Positions 7,337 through 16,471 of a stretch of 64,000 nt of DNA are shown in pieces. The stretch covers positions 1-64,000 of the forward strand of contig DASXGX010000065.1 of NCBI GenBank assembly GCA_036488815.1, written 5' to 3'. Made by a program: the position numbers and the translations under genes. This stretch comes from Roseiarcus sp036488815 (GTDB taxonomy: Bacteria; Pseudomonadota; Alphaproteobacteria; Rhizobiales; Beijerinckiaceae). The notes below the pieces were generated by a model. It had not been told where the DNA came from. It searched no databases and was given only the letters and a program-made list of their open reading frames with translations. The stretch's first letter is position 1. Every line of letters begins with the position of its first letter.

Positions 7337-8284
7337 TCAACCTCCGCCTCGTGTCCGCACCAATTCGCCGATGCGCCCTCGCTCGAAGATGAGGACCACG
7401 ACGAGCGAAAACAACAGCGGCACAATCAGATAGAGCAGCCGGAAGACAAGCAGCGCCGCCAGGACGTCGGCGGCGGGGGCGTCCGGCATCGCCTTGAGAA
7501 ACGAATATTCGAGCACGCCGATGCCGCCCGGCGCATGGCTGATCAGCGAAATCGTAAAGGAGGCGAGGAACACCCCCAGCACGACGATGAAGCCCGGATT
7601 GCCGTCCTGCGGAAGCGCAAAATAGATGATCCCGGCCGCTCCGATGAGTTCGAGCGGCCCCGCCAGCAATTGTCGCACGGCGATCGGCGGGCGCGGGTAG
7701 ACCAGCTCGAACCCGCGAATTTTCAGCGGCGCAAAGTGAAGCAGCGAACCGAGCAGATAGAGGGTCGGCACGCTGAGCAGCGCGAGGCCGACGAGGCGCC
7801 CGGTCCAATCCGGCACTTCGACGTAACGCCGCGCCAGTTCCGGGTCTAAGATCAACGTCAGGCCGCCAAGCAACAGATTGCCGAGCGTGAAAGTGAAGGA
7901 GCAGAAGGCGACGAGGACGCCGACTTCCGCCATGCCCATGCCCTTGGTCGAATAGGCGCGGTAACGCACGACGGCGCCCGACAGCATGGTCGCGCCGATA
8001 TTGTGGGCGAGCGCATAGGTCGTGAAAGAAACAAGCCCGACGAAGCGCCAGCTCAAACGCCGGCCGAGATGCGCGAGGGCGATCTGATCGTACCAGGCGA
8101 GCGCCGCATAGGCGAGCGCTGTCGAGCACAGCGCAAGCGCCCAATGAAGCGGCGAGATCGCGGCGAAGGCGGCGCCGACGTCGGCAACCGACAGGTTCCG
8201 CAGTTCTCCGACCAGCAACCTTAGCGTTAGCGCCGCCGCGCCGAGGCCGATGATCGGCCACAGGACCTCCATGACACGTTTCAT
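7337..8284 (-). CDS. YbhN/UPF0104-type integral membrane protein (flippase-like)
   Basis: A 315-residue polytopic protein with about 8 hydrophobic helices and the family signature S-H-A-P-G-G-I-G-V-L-E near residue 230. It belongs to the COG0392 group related to the membrane part of lysyl-phosphatidylglycerol synthase (MprF); a lipid-flippase or transport role is assumed, not proven. No C-terminal synthase domain is present. I start at the ATG 8284, just before the first membrane helix; an upstream ATG at 8401 would add 39 polar residues. It appears to form an operon with pncA. Confidence 0.85.
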   Translation of the reverse strand: MKRVMEVLWPIIGLGAAALTLRLLVGELRNLSVADVGAAFAAISPLHWALALCSTALAYAALAWYDQIALAHLGRRLSWRFVGLVSFTTYALAHNIGATMLSGAVVRYRAYSTKGMGMAEVGVLVAFCSFTFTLGNLLLGGLTLILDPELARRYVEVPDWTGRLVGLALLSVPTLYLLGSLLHFAPLKIRGFELVYPRPPIAVRQLLAGPLELIGAAGIIYFALPQDGNPGFIVVLGVFLASFTISLISHAPGGIGVLEYSFLKAMPDAPAADVLAALLVFRLLYLIVPLLFSLVVVLIFERGRIGELVRTRGGG

Positions 8285-8596
8285 CGATGTTTCCGCGCCC
8301 GGCGCGTATCTCCCGCCCATCCGCCCTCCCTGCACGACCCTTGCGGCGAGCGCAAGGCGGATCGGAAGCATAATCGCCCCCGCTCGGCCCGTTTGCGACA
8401 ATGCGGTTATTCCGCATTTTCAATCCGCAACAAGTGCGTCGATTGCTAAGGAGGAACGCGGCAAAGTTGTGGCCGATTCGCCGCCCGCTGCGCCTTAAAC
8501 GATTGACGCGGCCACGAATCCCAGGCGACACCCGAACGACATGAGCCTCGTCTATGGGGACGCCTCCACGCTCTCGGCCTGTGTTGCGAGACTCGC
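8285..8596. other. Divergent intergenic region between ybhN-like and mgtC
   Basis: About 310 bases between two divergent membrane-protein genes. It holds one perfect dyad (8400-8418, listed separately) and otherwise nothing I can name. If the left gene starts at its upstream ATG (8401), the dyad lies on that start. Confidence 0.5.
8400..8418. promoter_or_regulatory. 19-bp perfect dyad upstream of mgtC
   Basis: AATGCGG (8400-8406), a 5-base spacer TTATT, and CCGCATT (8412-8418). It lies 178 bases before the mgtC start and 116 bases before the ybhN-like start on the other strand. The size suits a dimeric repressor site; the regulator is unknown. Confidence 0.35.
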
Positions 8597-9310
8597 ATGC
8601 GCTTCGTCGAAACTTTCAATTTGATCGCGCTGATCAATTCGGCGGTCTGCCTGTTCGCCGCCTTCCTTCTCGGGACGCTGATCGGCGTCGAGCGGCAATA
8701 TCGACAGCGGTCGGCTGGCTTGCGCACCAATGCGCTCGTCGCGCTCGGCGCAGCGGCGTTCGTCGATCTCGGCATGCGGGCGGCCGGGTCCGCCTCGACC
8801 CAGGTGATGGCGTACGTCGTCTCCGGCATCGGCTTCCTCGGCGCCGGCGCGATCATGAAGGAAGGCCCCAACATCCGCGGCCTCAACACCGCCGCGACAT
8901 TGTGGTGCTCGGCCGCCGTCGGCGCGGCGACCGGGGCCGGGTTCGTCGTCGAGGCTGTGATGCTGACCGGGCTCGTCATCGCCGGCAATACGCTGCTGCG
9001 TCCGCTCGTCAATGCGATCAACCGCATCCCGCTGGATGCCCTGGCCTCGGAAGCGATCTACGAAATGCGCCTGACCGCCGCGCCCGAGCAAGCCGCCGCG
9101 GCGCGCGAGGCGCTGGTCGACGCGCTCGAGAAGGCGCACTATCCGATCGCCGACGTCGAGACGGTCGAGCGCGGCGACGATCTCGTCGACATCGTCGCAA
9201 CCTTGGTCAGCACGTCGGTCGTCGCCGACGAACTCGACACGGTGGCCGACAAGCTGGCCAAGCACCCCGGCGTCGAGCACGCGACCTGGGAGAGCAACGC
9301 GACCACCTGA
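8597..9310 (+). CDS. mgtC: MgtC/SapB family membrane protein
   Basis: 237 residues. The N-terminal half has four to five membrane helices with the signatures L-G-T-L-I-G-V-E-R-Q, G-L-R-T-N-A-L-V-A-L-G and G-I-G-F-L-G-A-G-A-I-M-K-E-G. The C-terminal half is a soluble ACT-like domain (E-M-R-L-T-A, D-L-V-D-I-V-A-T-L) present in longer family members. MgtC proteins help survival at low magnesium, partly by modulating the F-type ATP synthase in pathogens; the role in free-living bacteria is less clear. It is monocistronic here. Confidence 0.92.
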   Translation: MRFVETFNLIALINSAVCLFAAFLLGTLIGVERQYRQRSAGLRTNALVALGAAAFVDLGMRAAGSASTQVMAYVVSGIGFLGAGAIMKEGPNIRGLNTAATLWCSAAVGAATGAGFVVEAVMLTGLVIAGNTLLRPLVNAINRIPLDALASEAIYEMRLTAAPEQAAAAREALVDALEKAHYPIADVETVERGDDLVDIVATLVSTSVVADELDTVADKLAKHPGVEHATWESNATT

Positions 9311-9316
9311 GGCGTC

Positions 9317-9952
9317 TCAGCCGCTCGTCGTCGCGGTCTTCGCCCCGGTGAAGGTCTTCGCGCCGCCAAGGTCGAGCCAGACGTTCGGGTCCTCTTGCGC
9401 CTGACGCTTGATGAATTGGTAGCCCGTCGCGTCCCACGGCACGATTTCGTCGCGTAAATTGTCGAGCACGAACTCGCCCCGATCCGTCTTGACGGTGAGG
9501 ATCGCGTGGCCCTCCCCTGCGAGGTCGCGCACGATCGTCATCAGCAGCGCCTGCCGTGGGAAGCCGAGGTCGATGAGTTGCTTGCGCTTGAACAGCGCGT
9601 AAATCTTGCAGTCGCCCTTGCCGTCGATCGGATAGTCCCAATGATCGAGCATCGTTCCCCAATGCTCGAGATTGGTCACCGGCTCGATCGAATTGTTGAC
9701 CGACTTGTTGATCTTGTTGAGAATCGCCCAGGTTTTCGCGGTCAGGCGCAGGTCGAGCGGCTCCAGCTTGCCGAGCCTGCATTCCTCAGGCCGGCGGCCA
9801 CAAAAGTCGACCCACCCGTAGGGCACCGAGGTCGCGCCGCCCACCGCGGCGTAGCTCGCGGCCGGCAACTTGGGCTCGGAAGCCTGCGTGGCTCCGACAA
9901 TCGTCCCGAACAGGACAGCGCTGCAAGCCGCCCGCACAACCCACCCGAACAT
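9317..9952 (-). CDS. Bacterial transglutaminase-like cysteine proteinase (BTLCP, COG3672)
   Basis: 211 residues with a signal peptide (hydrophobic core to about residue 25, ending T-Q-A-S), so probably periplasmic. The putative triad is visible: Cys in G-K-G-D-C-K-I-Y-A-L, His in G-E-G-H-A-I-L-T-V and Asp in F-V-L-D-N-L. W-V-D-F-C and I-N-K-S-V-N are other family blocks. BTLCP proteins such as LapG cleave surface adhesins in some bacteria; this shorter type is common in alphaproteobacteria and its target is unknown. No LapD-like partner is in the window. It converges on mgtC with 6 bases between stops. Confidence 0.88.
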   Translation of the reverse strand: MFGWVVRAACSAVLFGTIVGATQASEPKLPAASYAAVGGATSVPYGWVDFCGRRPEECRLGKLEPLDLRLTAKTWAILNKINKSVNNSIEPVTNLEHWGTMLDHWDYPIDGKGDCKIYALFKRKQLIDLGFPRQALLMTIVRDLAGEGHAILTVKTDRGEFVLDNLRDEIVPWDATGYQFIKRQAQEDPNVWLDLGGAKTFTGAKTATTSG

Positions 9953-10226
9953 GATCGTCTCTCGCTGTAATCGACGCGAGGAGGATCGGCGGCGGCGCTT
10001 GGCGCGGCGCGAAACAATTCAATAAAATTCGATCGATCCCGCGTGTTTGCGAGGGTGAAAATTCTTAAGGTTTACTGGGCGTTGCAAAGCGGGGGCGGCC
10101 TTGCTCCGGCTTGCCCCGGCCATGACGCTGGGAGGCGGTCGCGATCCGGGAAATCCGGACGTTTCGCGCCTTCCTGGCGGCCAAACCTCAGTCTATACAC
10201 AACTCCGGGCGGCGCGGGCCCTCACG

Positions 10227-12122
10227 ATGGAGACTGGAGTGGCTGAGCAGCAGGCGGCCTCGGGCGCCGTATCGAACCCGCGGCTGGCCGCAATGAGCCT
10301 CGCCGCGCTCGGCGTCGTGTTTGGCGACATCGGCACCAGCCCGCTCTACACGCTCGAGACCGTGCTCAATTTGACCGGCGCACACCCCGACGCGGCGACG
10401 ATCCTGGGTTCATTATCGCTGATCCTCTGGACGCTCATCATCGTCACGACAGTCAAATACGTCAATTTCGCCATGCGCATCGACAACGCCGGCGAAGGAG
10501 GCGTCATCGCGCTGATGACGCTGCTCGGGGTCAAGCGGCAGCATCGCCCCATCCTCATCGCCGCCGGTCTCTTCGGCGCAGCGCTGATTTACGGCGATGG
10601 CGCGATCACGCCGGCGATCTCGGTGCTCTCCGCGCTCGAAGGCGTCGAGCAGATCGCTCCGTCGCTGCAGACCTACGTGCTGCCGGCTGCGGTTGTGATC
10701 CTGCTGGCGCTGTTCGCGTTTCAGCCGCAGGGCACGGCGCGCATCGGCCGCGCCTTTGGGCCGATCATGCTCGTCTGGTTCCTCATCATGGCCGCGCTCG
10801 GGCTTTACGGCATCGCCCTTCATCCGTCCGTTCTCGCCGCCGTCAACCCGCTGTACGGTCTGCGCTTTCTCGCTTCGGGAGGCATCACCGGCTTCCTGGT
10901 CCTCGGCGGAGTCTTCCTCTGCGTGACCGGCGCCGAGGCGCTCTATGCCGACATGGGGCATTTCGGGCCGGGCGCGATCCGCCTGGCGTGGAGTGGCCTC
11001 GTGTTCCCCAGCCTCGTCATCAACTACGCTGGACAAGCGGCGCTGGTGCTGGACGGCGCGCCCACGGACGGCAACATCTTCTATCGCCTGTGCCCAGCGC
11101 CGCTGCTGACGCCGCTGATCCTGCTCGCGACGATCGCGACGATCATCGCCAGCCAGTCGATCATCACCGGCGCCTTCTCGATGACGCGGCAGGCCATCGC
11201 TTTGGGCTGGCTGCCCCGCCTCGTCATCAGGCAGACCTCCGAGGAGGGCTATGGCCAGATTTACATCGGCGCCGTGAATTGGCTGCTCATGATCGTCACC
11301 CTCGCGCTGACGCTCAGTTTCGGCAAATCCGACAATCTCGCGGCGGCCTACGGGATCGCGGTCTCGCTGACCATGCTGATCACGAGCGTGCTGCTCTTTA
11401 TCGCGATGCGCGAAATCTGGGGCTGGAGCCTTCTCGCCGCCGGCGCGGTGGCGGCCGGGTTCATCGTCGTCGACGGCAGCTTTTTCGTCGCCAACATGGC
11501 CAAGGTGCTGGACGGCGGCTACGTCCCGCTGCTGCTGGCGGGCGCGGTCTATGGCGTCATGTGGATCTGGCACCGCGGCGCCGTCGCGGTCCACAAGCAG
11601 GTCGTGGCGCAGCAGATGCCGACCTCGGCCTTCCTCGCCGAACTGCAATCCGGGCGCATCGTCCGCGTGCCGGGCGCGGCCGTCTTCCTTACGCGCGCGA
11701 AAGACGAAACCCCGCCCGTGCTCGCTTGGCACGTCCTCAAGAATCGCTCGCTGCACGAGAGCGTCCTAACGCTCACCATGACCGTCGTGTCGACGCCTCG
11801 CGTCGATCCCGACAAGCGTTTGACCGTGACGCGCCTCGCCGACCATTTCTGGCGCGCCGAGGCGCGGCTCGGTTTCATGGAGCAGCCCAACGTGCCGGCG
11901 CTGCTCGCCCAGTGCCATGTCCTCGGCGCCGGGATCGATCTCTCGGACGTCACCTACTACGTCGGGCACGAGACCATCGTGCCGCGCGAGGACGGCAAGG
12001 GACTGTGGCGCTGGCAGGAGGCCCTGTTCGCCGCAATGGGACGCAACGCGGCGCGCATCAGCGACTACCTCAGACTGCCCTCGGACGCCGTCGTCGAGAT
12101 CGGACGCGAGATCGAGATTTAG
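10227..12122 (+). CDS. kup: Potassium uptake protein, Kup family
   Basis: Kup is a proton-coupled potassium importer of the inner membrane. The 631 residues contain about 12 membrane helices followed by a cytoplasmic tail. Signatures are V-V-F-G-D-I-G-T-S-P-L-Y-T near the start, G-E-G-G-V-I-A-L, Y-G-D-G-A-I-T-P-A-I-S-V-L-S-A, and A-D-M-G-H-F-G. I chose the ATG at 10227 because the family motif begins about 30 residues later and the length then matches; an upstream ATG (10101) would add 42 non-conserved residues. It converges on the following small secreted protein. Confidence 0.95.
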   Translation: METGVAEQQAASGAVSNPRLAAMSLAALGVVFGDIGTSPLYTLETVLNLTGAHPDAATILGSLSLILWTLIIVTTVKYVNFAMRIDNAGEGGVIALMTLLGVKRQHRPILIAAGLFGAALIYGDGAITPAISVLSALEGVEQIAPSLQTYVLPAAVVILLALFAFQPQGTARIGRAFGPIMLVWFLIMAALGLYGIALHPSVLAAVNPLYGLRFLASGGITGFLVLGGVFLCVTGAEALYADMGHFGPGAIRLAWSGLVFPSLVINYAGQAALVLDGAPTDGNIFYRLCPAPLLTPLILLATIATIIASQSIITGAFSMTRQAIALGWLPRLVIRQTSEEGYGQIYIGAVNWLLMIVTLALTLSFGKSDNLAAAYGIAVSLTMLITSVLLFIAMREIWGWSLLAAGAVAAGFIVVDGSFFVANMAKVLDGGYVPLLLAGAVYGVMWIWHRGAVAVHKQVVAQQMPTSAFLAELQSGRIVRVPGAAVFLTRAKDETPPVLAWHVLKNRSLHESVLTLTMTVVSTPRVDPDKRLTVTRLADHFWRAEARLGFMEQPNVPALLAQCHVLGAGIDLSDVTYYVGHETIVPREDGKGLWRWQEALFAAMGRNAARISDYLRLPSDAVVEIGREIEI

Positions 12123-12144
12123 AATGCCGCCGCCCAGATTTGCT

Positions 12145-12549
12145 TCAAGGCTTGGCCGCCGGCTTGGCCGCTTCTGCCGGCGTAATCTCGAACATAGCGT
12201 TCGCATTCGCGTTGACGCGCTGCTGCGCGCTCCGATCACCCGGCGCGACAAATTGGGGAATGCGGCGATCGTTGATCGACGTATTCACGCTGAGCTGAAC
12301 CACGCGGCACTCGCCTTTGTACTCCTCGGCGAGGATGTCGCACTGGCGGCTCACGACGTCGGAAAGCGGCTGGCTCGCGCCGGCGAGCGCTTTGGCGAGC
12401 TCGGCGTTGGAGGCGTCTTTGTCGATGGGGAGCGACGCCTGAAAATTCATGTTGATCCGGATCGGATCCGCGCATTGACCACAATTCTGAGCAAAGGCGG
12501 GCGCGCTGGCGGCCGCGAACGTCAAGGCGAGAACCAGGGCGAGTCTCAT
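12145..12549 (-). CDS. Small secreted hypothetical protein, 134 aa
   Basis: A classical signal peptide (M-R-L-A-L-V-L-A-L, cleavage after A-P-A-F-A-Q) precedes a mature part of about 113 residues. This has two N-terminal cysteines in N-C-G-Q-C and two more in R-Q-C-D-I-L and G-E-C-R-V, enough for two disulfides in the periplasm. The tail is alanine/proline/lysine-rich. GGAGAG lies before the ATG at 12549. The family is not one I recognise. It converges with kup, 22 bases away. Confidence 0.75.
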   Translation of the reverse strand: MRLALVLALTFAAASAPAFAQNCGQCADPIRINMNFQASLPIDKDASNAELAKALAGASQPLSDVVSRQCDILAEEYKGECRVVQLSVNTSINDRRIPQFVAPGDRSAQQRVNANANAMFEITPAEAAKPAAKP

Positions 12550-12738
12550 CAATGCTCTCCGGAATGTCTGAGTCGGTTCAAGGTAGCCTGAGAGGCCTAT
12601 AGCTAGCCTCTCCGCCTGTCGCCCTGCATCCGCTGGCACCGTTAAGGGGGGCTTTCGGCATTCGAATAGCCGTCGCGCCCCGACTGGCGCTCGCTGCTAA
12701 AACCCGCTTATCTTTTCCTAGCCTTAAGGAGCTCGAAC

Positions 12739-13698
12739 TTGCCCCCAAATCCCCCTTCCGCCGGATCTCAGGAATACGTTGGCGATCCCCGCAACGACGA
12801 CGTGCTCATCAGCGTCGACGGCGTGCTGACGCCGCGCCCCGAGGCGAAAGTCTCGGTCTTCGATTCCGGCTTCGTTTTGGGCGACGGCGTCTGGGAGGGG
12901 CTGCGCCTCAACGCGGGCCGCATCGCTTTCCTCGACAAGCATTTCGACCGCCTGTGGAACGGCGCCAAGATGCTGCGGATCGACATCGGCCTGTCGCGCG
13001 AGGCGCTCGCGGCGCGCCTGTTCGACGTGATCGAAGCCAACGACATGCGTGACGGGGTTCATATCCGTCTGATGGTGACGCGCGGCGTCAAGCGGTCCCC
13101 CTATCAGGACCCGCGGCTGACGGTCGGCGGCGCGACGATCGTCATCATCCCGGAATGGAAGGTTCCTCGGCCCGAGATGCTGGCGCGCGGCCTCAATCTC
13201 TTCACCGTGCACATCCGCCGCACCGGGCCGGCCGAGCTAGACCAGAAGCTCAATTCGCATTCCAAGCTGAACTGCGTCCTCGCCTGCATCCAGGCGATGG
13301 AGGCGGGCGCGGACGAAGCGTTGATGCTCGACGATCGCGGCTTCGTGGCGACCTGCAACTCGACGCATTTCTTCATTGTGCGCAACGGCGAATTGTGGAC
13401 CTCGGGCGGCGGCTATTGTCTGGGCGGCATCACCCGCGACGCCGTCTTGCGGGCCGCGCGGCGCGCTGGAATTCCCACGTATGAGAAGGACTTTTCGCTG
13501 TTCGACGTCTACGGGGCGGAGGAAGCCTTCTGCACCGGGACCTTCGCCGGCCTGACGCCGGTCGTCAAAGTGGACGGGCGCCCGATCGGCGACGGCGCCG
13601 GCGATCCGGCTGACGCGTCGGGCTCGATCGCCAAGCGGCTGCGCGTCCTCTACAAGGAACTCGAAGCCGAGGAAGCGCTGGGGAGAGCGGGTCGATGA
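12739..13698 (+). CDS. Class IV (BCAT/DAAT-fold) aminotransferase
   Basis: A PLP enzyme of 319 residues. V-F-D-S-G-F-V-L-G-D-G-V-W-E-G-L-R is the class-IV N-terminal signature; the PLP lysine is in L-N-S-H-S-K-L-N; E-E-A-F-C-T-G-T is the cofactor phosphate block. It resembles branched-chain or D-amino acid aminotransferases, but the substrate cannot be fixed. The start is TTG 12739, selected because AAGGAG (12726-12731) is 7 bases upstream and no ATG fits. Its stop overlaps the next ATG as ATGA, so it is coupled to a sulfotransferase-like gene. Confidence 0.88.
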   Translation: MPPNPPSAGSQEYVGDPRNDDVLISVDGVLTPRPEAKVSVFDSGFVLGDGVWEGLRLNAGRIAFLDKHFDRLWNGAKMLRIDIGLSREALAARLFDVIEANDMRDGVHIRLMVTRGVKRSPYQDPRLTVGGATIVIIPEWKVPRPEMLARGLNLFTVHIRRTGPAELDQKLNSHSKLNCVLACIQAMEAGADEALMLDDRGFVATCNSTHFFIVRNGELWTSGGGYCLGGITRDAVLRAARRAGIPTYEKDFSLFDVYGAEEAFCTGTFAGLTPVVKVDGRPIGDGAGDPADASGSIAKRLRVLYKELEAEEALGRAGR

Positions 13699-14453
13699 AC
13701 GCCGACGCTTGCGGGATCGTCCGCATCGCCATGTGGTCCGGACCGCGCAACATCTCGACGGCGATGATGCGCTCGTTCGGCTCGCGCGCCGATTGCGCGG
13801 TGAGCGACGAGCCCTTCTACGCCGCCTATCTCACGGCGACGGGGTTCGATCATCCGATGCGCGACGCGGTGATCGCGTCGCAGCCGAACGAGTGGCGCGC
13901 GGTCGCAAAGGCCATGGGCGGCCCTGTCCCGGGGGGCAAAGCGGTTTGGTACCAAAAGCATATGACGCACCATATGCTGCCCGGCTACGGGCTCGATTGG
14001 TGTGACAGTCTCGTCAATGCCTTTCTCATTCGGACGCCGGAGGCGGTGCTCGCGTCCTATGCGCAAAAGCGCGAAGGCGATTTCAGCCTCGAGGAAATCG
14101 GCCTGCCGGCGCAGCTCGCGCTGTTCGAGCGCACCGCGCAGCGTCTCGGAGCGGCCCCGCCGGTCGTTGAGGGGCAAGACGTGCTCGCCGACCCCCGGGC
14201 AATGCTGACCGCGCTTTGCGCCGCCTGCGGCATCGGATTTGACCAGGCCATGCTTTCCTGGGAGCCCGGCCGGCGCGAGAGCGACGGGGTCTGGGCGCCC
14301 GCCTGGTACGACGCGGTGGAGCGCTCGACCGGCTTTGCGCCGCCCCGCCGCGAAGCCGGTTTCGGGGATCTGCCCGATTCCTTGAAACCGATCGCCGAGG
14401 CGGCCCGGCCGCTCTACGAAAGGCTGGCGCGCCATAAGCTCGCGGCCGCCTGA
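13695..14453 (+). CDS. Sulfotransferase-like P-loop protein
   Basis: 252 residues. The N-terminal A-M-W-S-G-P-R-N-I-S-T-A-M-M-R-S-F matches the 5'-phosphosulfate-binding loop of sulfotransferases, and F-L-I-R-T-P-E-A-V-L-A-S-Y corresponds to the 3'-phosphate block (R-x-P). It is fully coupled to the preceding aminotransferase (4-base overlap). As I recall, some animal genomes encode a fusion of these two domains, named BCAT-like protein, which suggests that both act on one substrate. The reaction is unknown. Confidence 0.8.
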   Translation: MNADACGIVRIAMWSGPRNISTAMMRSFGSRADCAVSDEPFYAAYLTATGFDHPMRDAVIASQPNEWRAVAKAMGGPVPGGKAVWYQKHMTHHMLPGYGLDWCDSLVNAFLIRTPEAVLASYAQKREGDFSLEEIGLPAQLALFERTAQRLGAAPPVVEGQDVLADPRAMLTALCAACGIGFDQAMLSWEPGRRESDGVWAPAWYDAVERSTGFAPPRREAGFGDLPDSLKPIAEAARPLYERLARHKLAAA

Positions 14454-14558
14454 TCCGAACGCGGCGAGAGAAACACTGCCGCCCTCACGCGAAAATTCCT
14501 TAACACAATGCGGTGGCGCACTTGACGGCGCAACGAGCCCATCGCATCAGGGCATTTG

Positions 14559-15383
14559 ATGCCCATGCTTGTCCTGCCTTATCCCGCGATCAACCCCATC
14601 TTGTTTCAATGGGGCCCGCTCGCGATTCGCTGGTACGCGCTGTCCTACATCGCCGGTCTGCTCGCGGGATGGTGGCTGATCCGCCGCCTCGTCGCCAACG
14701 ACAAGCTCTGGAACGGCTTGCCGCGGCCGAGCGCCGACAGCATCGACGATCTCCTTGTCTACTGCGCGCTCGGCGTCATCGTCGGCGGCCGACTCGGCAA
14801 TGTGCTGTTCTACGACCCGAGCTATTACTTCGCCCACCCGATCGAAATCTTCAAAGTCTGGGAAGGCGGCATGGCCTTTCATGGCGGGCTGATCGGCGCG
14901 GCGCTCGGCGTCGCGCTGTTCGCCCGCCGCTACCAGACTCCCCTTTTGACCGTGTGCGATCTCGCCTCGCTGGCGGCGCCGATCGGCATTTTCCTCGGCC
15001 GCCTCGCCAACTTCATCAAGCCGGAGCTTTGGGGCCGGCCGACCGACGTGCCGTGGGCGATGATCTTTCCCGGCTCCGACGGTCTGCCGCGGCATCCCAG
15101 TCAGATCTACGAGGCCCTGCTCGAGGGCCTTGCCGTCTTCGTCATCCTGAACATCGCGGCGCGTTTTGGCGCGCTGCGCCGGCCCGGTCTCGTCGCCGGC
15201 CTGTTCGGGGTCCTTTACGCCCTCGCCCGCACGACGTGCGAGTTCTTTCGCGACCCCGATCCCCGCCTCGAAGATCTCGGCAACGGCCTGACGATGGGCA
15301 TGGTTCTGTCGGCGCCGCTGCTCGTCATCGGCGTCGCCCTCATCTTCTGGAGCCTGCGCGGCCGATCCCGGAGAACGGCATGA
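14559..15383 (+). CDS. lgt: Prolipoprotein diacylglyceryl transferase
   Basis: Lgt moves diacylglycerol from phosphatidylglycerol to the lipobox cysteine of prolipoproteins in the inner membrane. Seven membrane helices are seen. Signatures are R-W-Y-A-L-S-Y, M-A-F-H-G-G-L-I-G, G-R-L-A-N-F-I, and R-H-P-S-Q-I-Y-E-A near the end. ATG candidates are at 14559 and 14565; the first is used. It starts an operon with midA and pgeF, each coupled by a short overlap. Confidence 0.95.
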   Translation: MPMLVLPYPAINPILFQWGPLAIRWYALSYIAGLLAGWWLIRRLVANDKLWNGLPRPSADSIDDLLVYCALGVIVGGRLGNVLFYDPSYYFAHPIEIFKVWEGGMAFHGGLIGAALGVALFARRYQTPLLTVCDLASLAAPIGIFLGRLANFIKPELWGRPTDVPWAMIFPGSDGLPRHPSQIYEALLEGLAVFVILNIAARFGALRRPGLVAGLFGVLYALARTTCEFFRDPDPRLEDLGNGLTMGMVLSAPLLVIGVALIFWSLRGRSRRTA

Positions 15384-16471
15384 GCGCACTGGGCGACGAA
15401 ATCAAAGGGATGATCGCCAGCGACGGGCCGATCACGATCGAGCGTTTCATGGAGCTGGCGCTCGCCCATCCCGAGCACGGCTATTACATGACGCGCGATC
15501 CGTTCGGCGCGGCGGGCGACTTCACCACCGCGCCGGAAATCTCGCAGATGTACGGCGAGCTGCTCGGCCTGTGGTCGGCGGAAGTGTGGTCGTCGATGGG
15601 ACGTCCCAACCCTGTGCGGCTGATCGAACTCGGGCCGGGCCGTGGCACGTTGATGAGCGACGCGCTGCGCGCCGCGCGCATCGTCCCCGACTTTCGCGCC
15701 GCGCTCGACGTGACGCTGGTCGAGATGAGCCCGACTCTCGCCAACATTCAATACGAATCGTTGCTGACCTGCGGCGCGCCGGTCGCCTGGGCGTCGAGCC
15801 TCGCCGAGACGCCTGAGGGGCCGGCGATCCTCATCGCCAACGAGTTCCTCGACGCCTTGCCCGTTCGCCAATTCGTGCGCCGCGGCGGCCGCTGGCGCGA
15901 GCGCATGGTGGGTCTCGACGAATCCGGCGACCTCGCCTTTGGCCTCGCCAACGAGCCCGAGCCTCACCTCAAGGCCGATGCGCCCGATGGCGCAATGCTC
16001 GAAGTGAGCGCAGCCGGCCATCGTTTCATGTTCGAACTCGGCGCGCGGCTGGTCAAACAGGGCGGCGCCGCGCTGTTCGTCGACTACGGTCACGGGACGA
16101 CCGAGTTAGGCGAGACGCTGCAGGCGCTGCGCGCGCACCGCTTCGTCGACCCTCTGCTCGATCCGGGCGATGCGGACATCACCGCGCATGTCGATTTCGC
16201 GGCGATGGCCCGCAGTGCGCGCGCAAGCGGCGCGGCGGTCTACGGGCCGGTCGATCAGGGCGATTTCCTGCGCGCTCTAGGCATCGACACCCGCGCCCAC
16301 GCGCTCGCCGAACGGGCGCCCGAACGCGCCCAGGAGTTCGAGTCGGCGCGCCGGCGCCTCGTCGGCAAGGGCGAAGGCGAGATGGGCGCGCTGTTCAAGG
16401 CGATGGTGGTCGCGAACCGCTCCGTTCCGCCGCCGCCCGGTTTCCAGCCTTATTCGGCGCGTCAGACGTGA
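15380..16471 (+). CDS. SAM-dependent methyltransferase, MidA/NDUFAF7 family
   Basis: 363 residues. E-H-G-Y-Y and G-D-F-T-T-A-P-E-I-S-Q-M-Y-G-E are the family hallmark, followed by the SAM-binding loop L-I-E-L-G-P-G-R-G-T-L and A-N-E-F-L-D-A-L-P-V-R-Q-F. The human orthologue NDUFAF7 dimethylates an arginine of NDUFS2 (equivalent to NuoD) during complex I assembly; the bacterial target is presumed but not shown here. The ATG overlaps the lgt stop by 4 bases (ATGA). Confidence 0.93.
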   Translation: MSALGDEIKGMIASDGPITIERFMELALAHPEHGYYMTRDPFGAAGDFTTAPEISQMYGELLGLWSAEVWSSMGRPNPVRLIELGPGRGTLMSDALRAARIVPDFRAALDVTLVEMSPTLANIQYESLLTCGAPVAWASSLAETPEGPAILIANEFLDALPVRQFVRRGGRWRERMVGLDESGDLAFGLANEPEPHLKADAPDGAMLEVSAAGHRFMFELGARLVKQGGAALFVDYGHGTTELGETLQALRAHRFVDPLLDPGDADITAHVDFAAMARSARASGAAVYGPVDQGDFLRALGIDTRAHALAERAPERAQEFESARRRLVGKGEGEMGALFKAMVVANRSVPPPPGFQPYSARQT

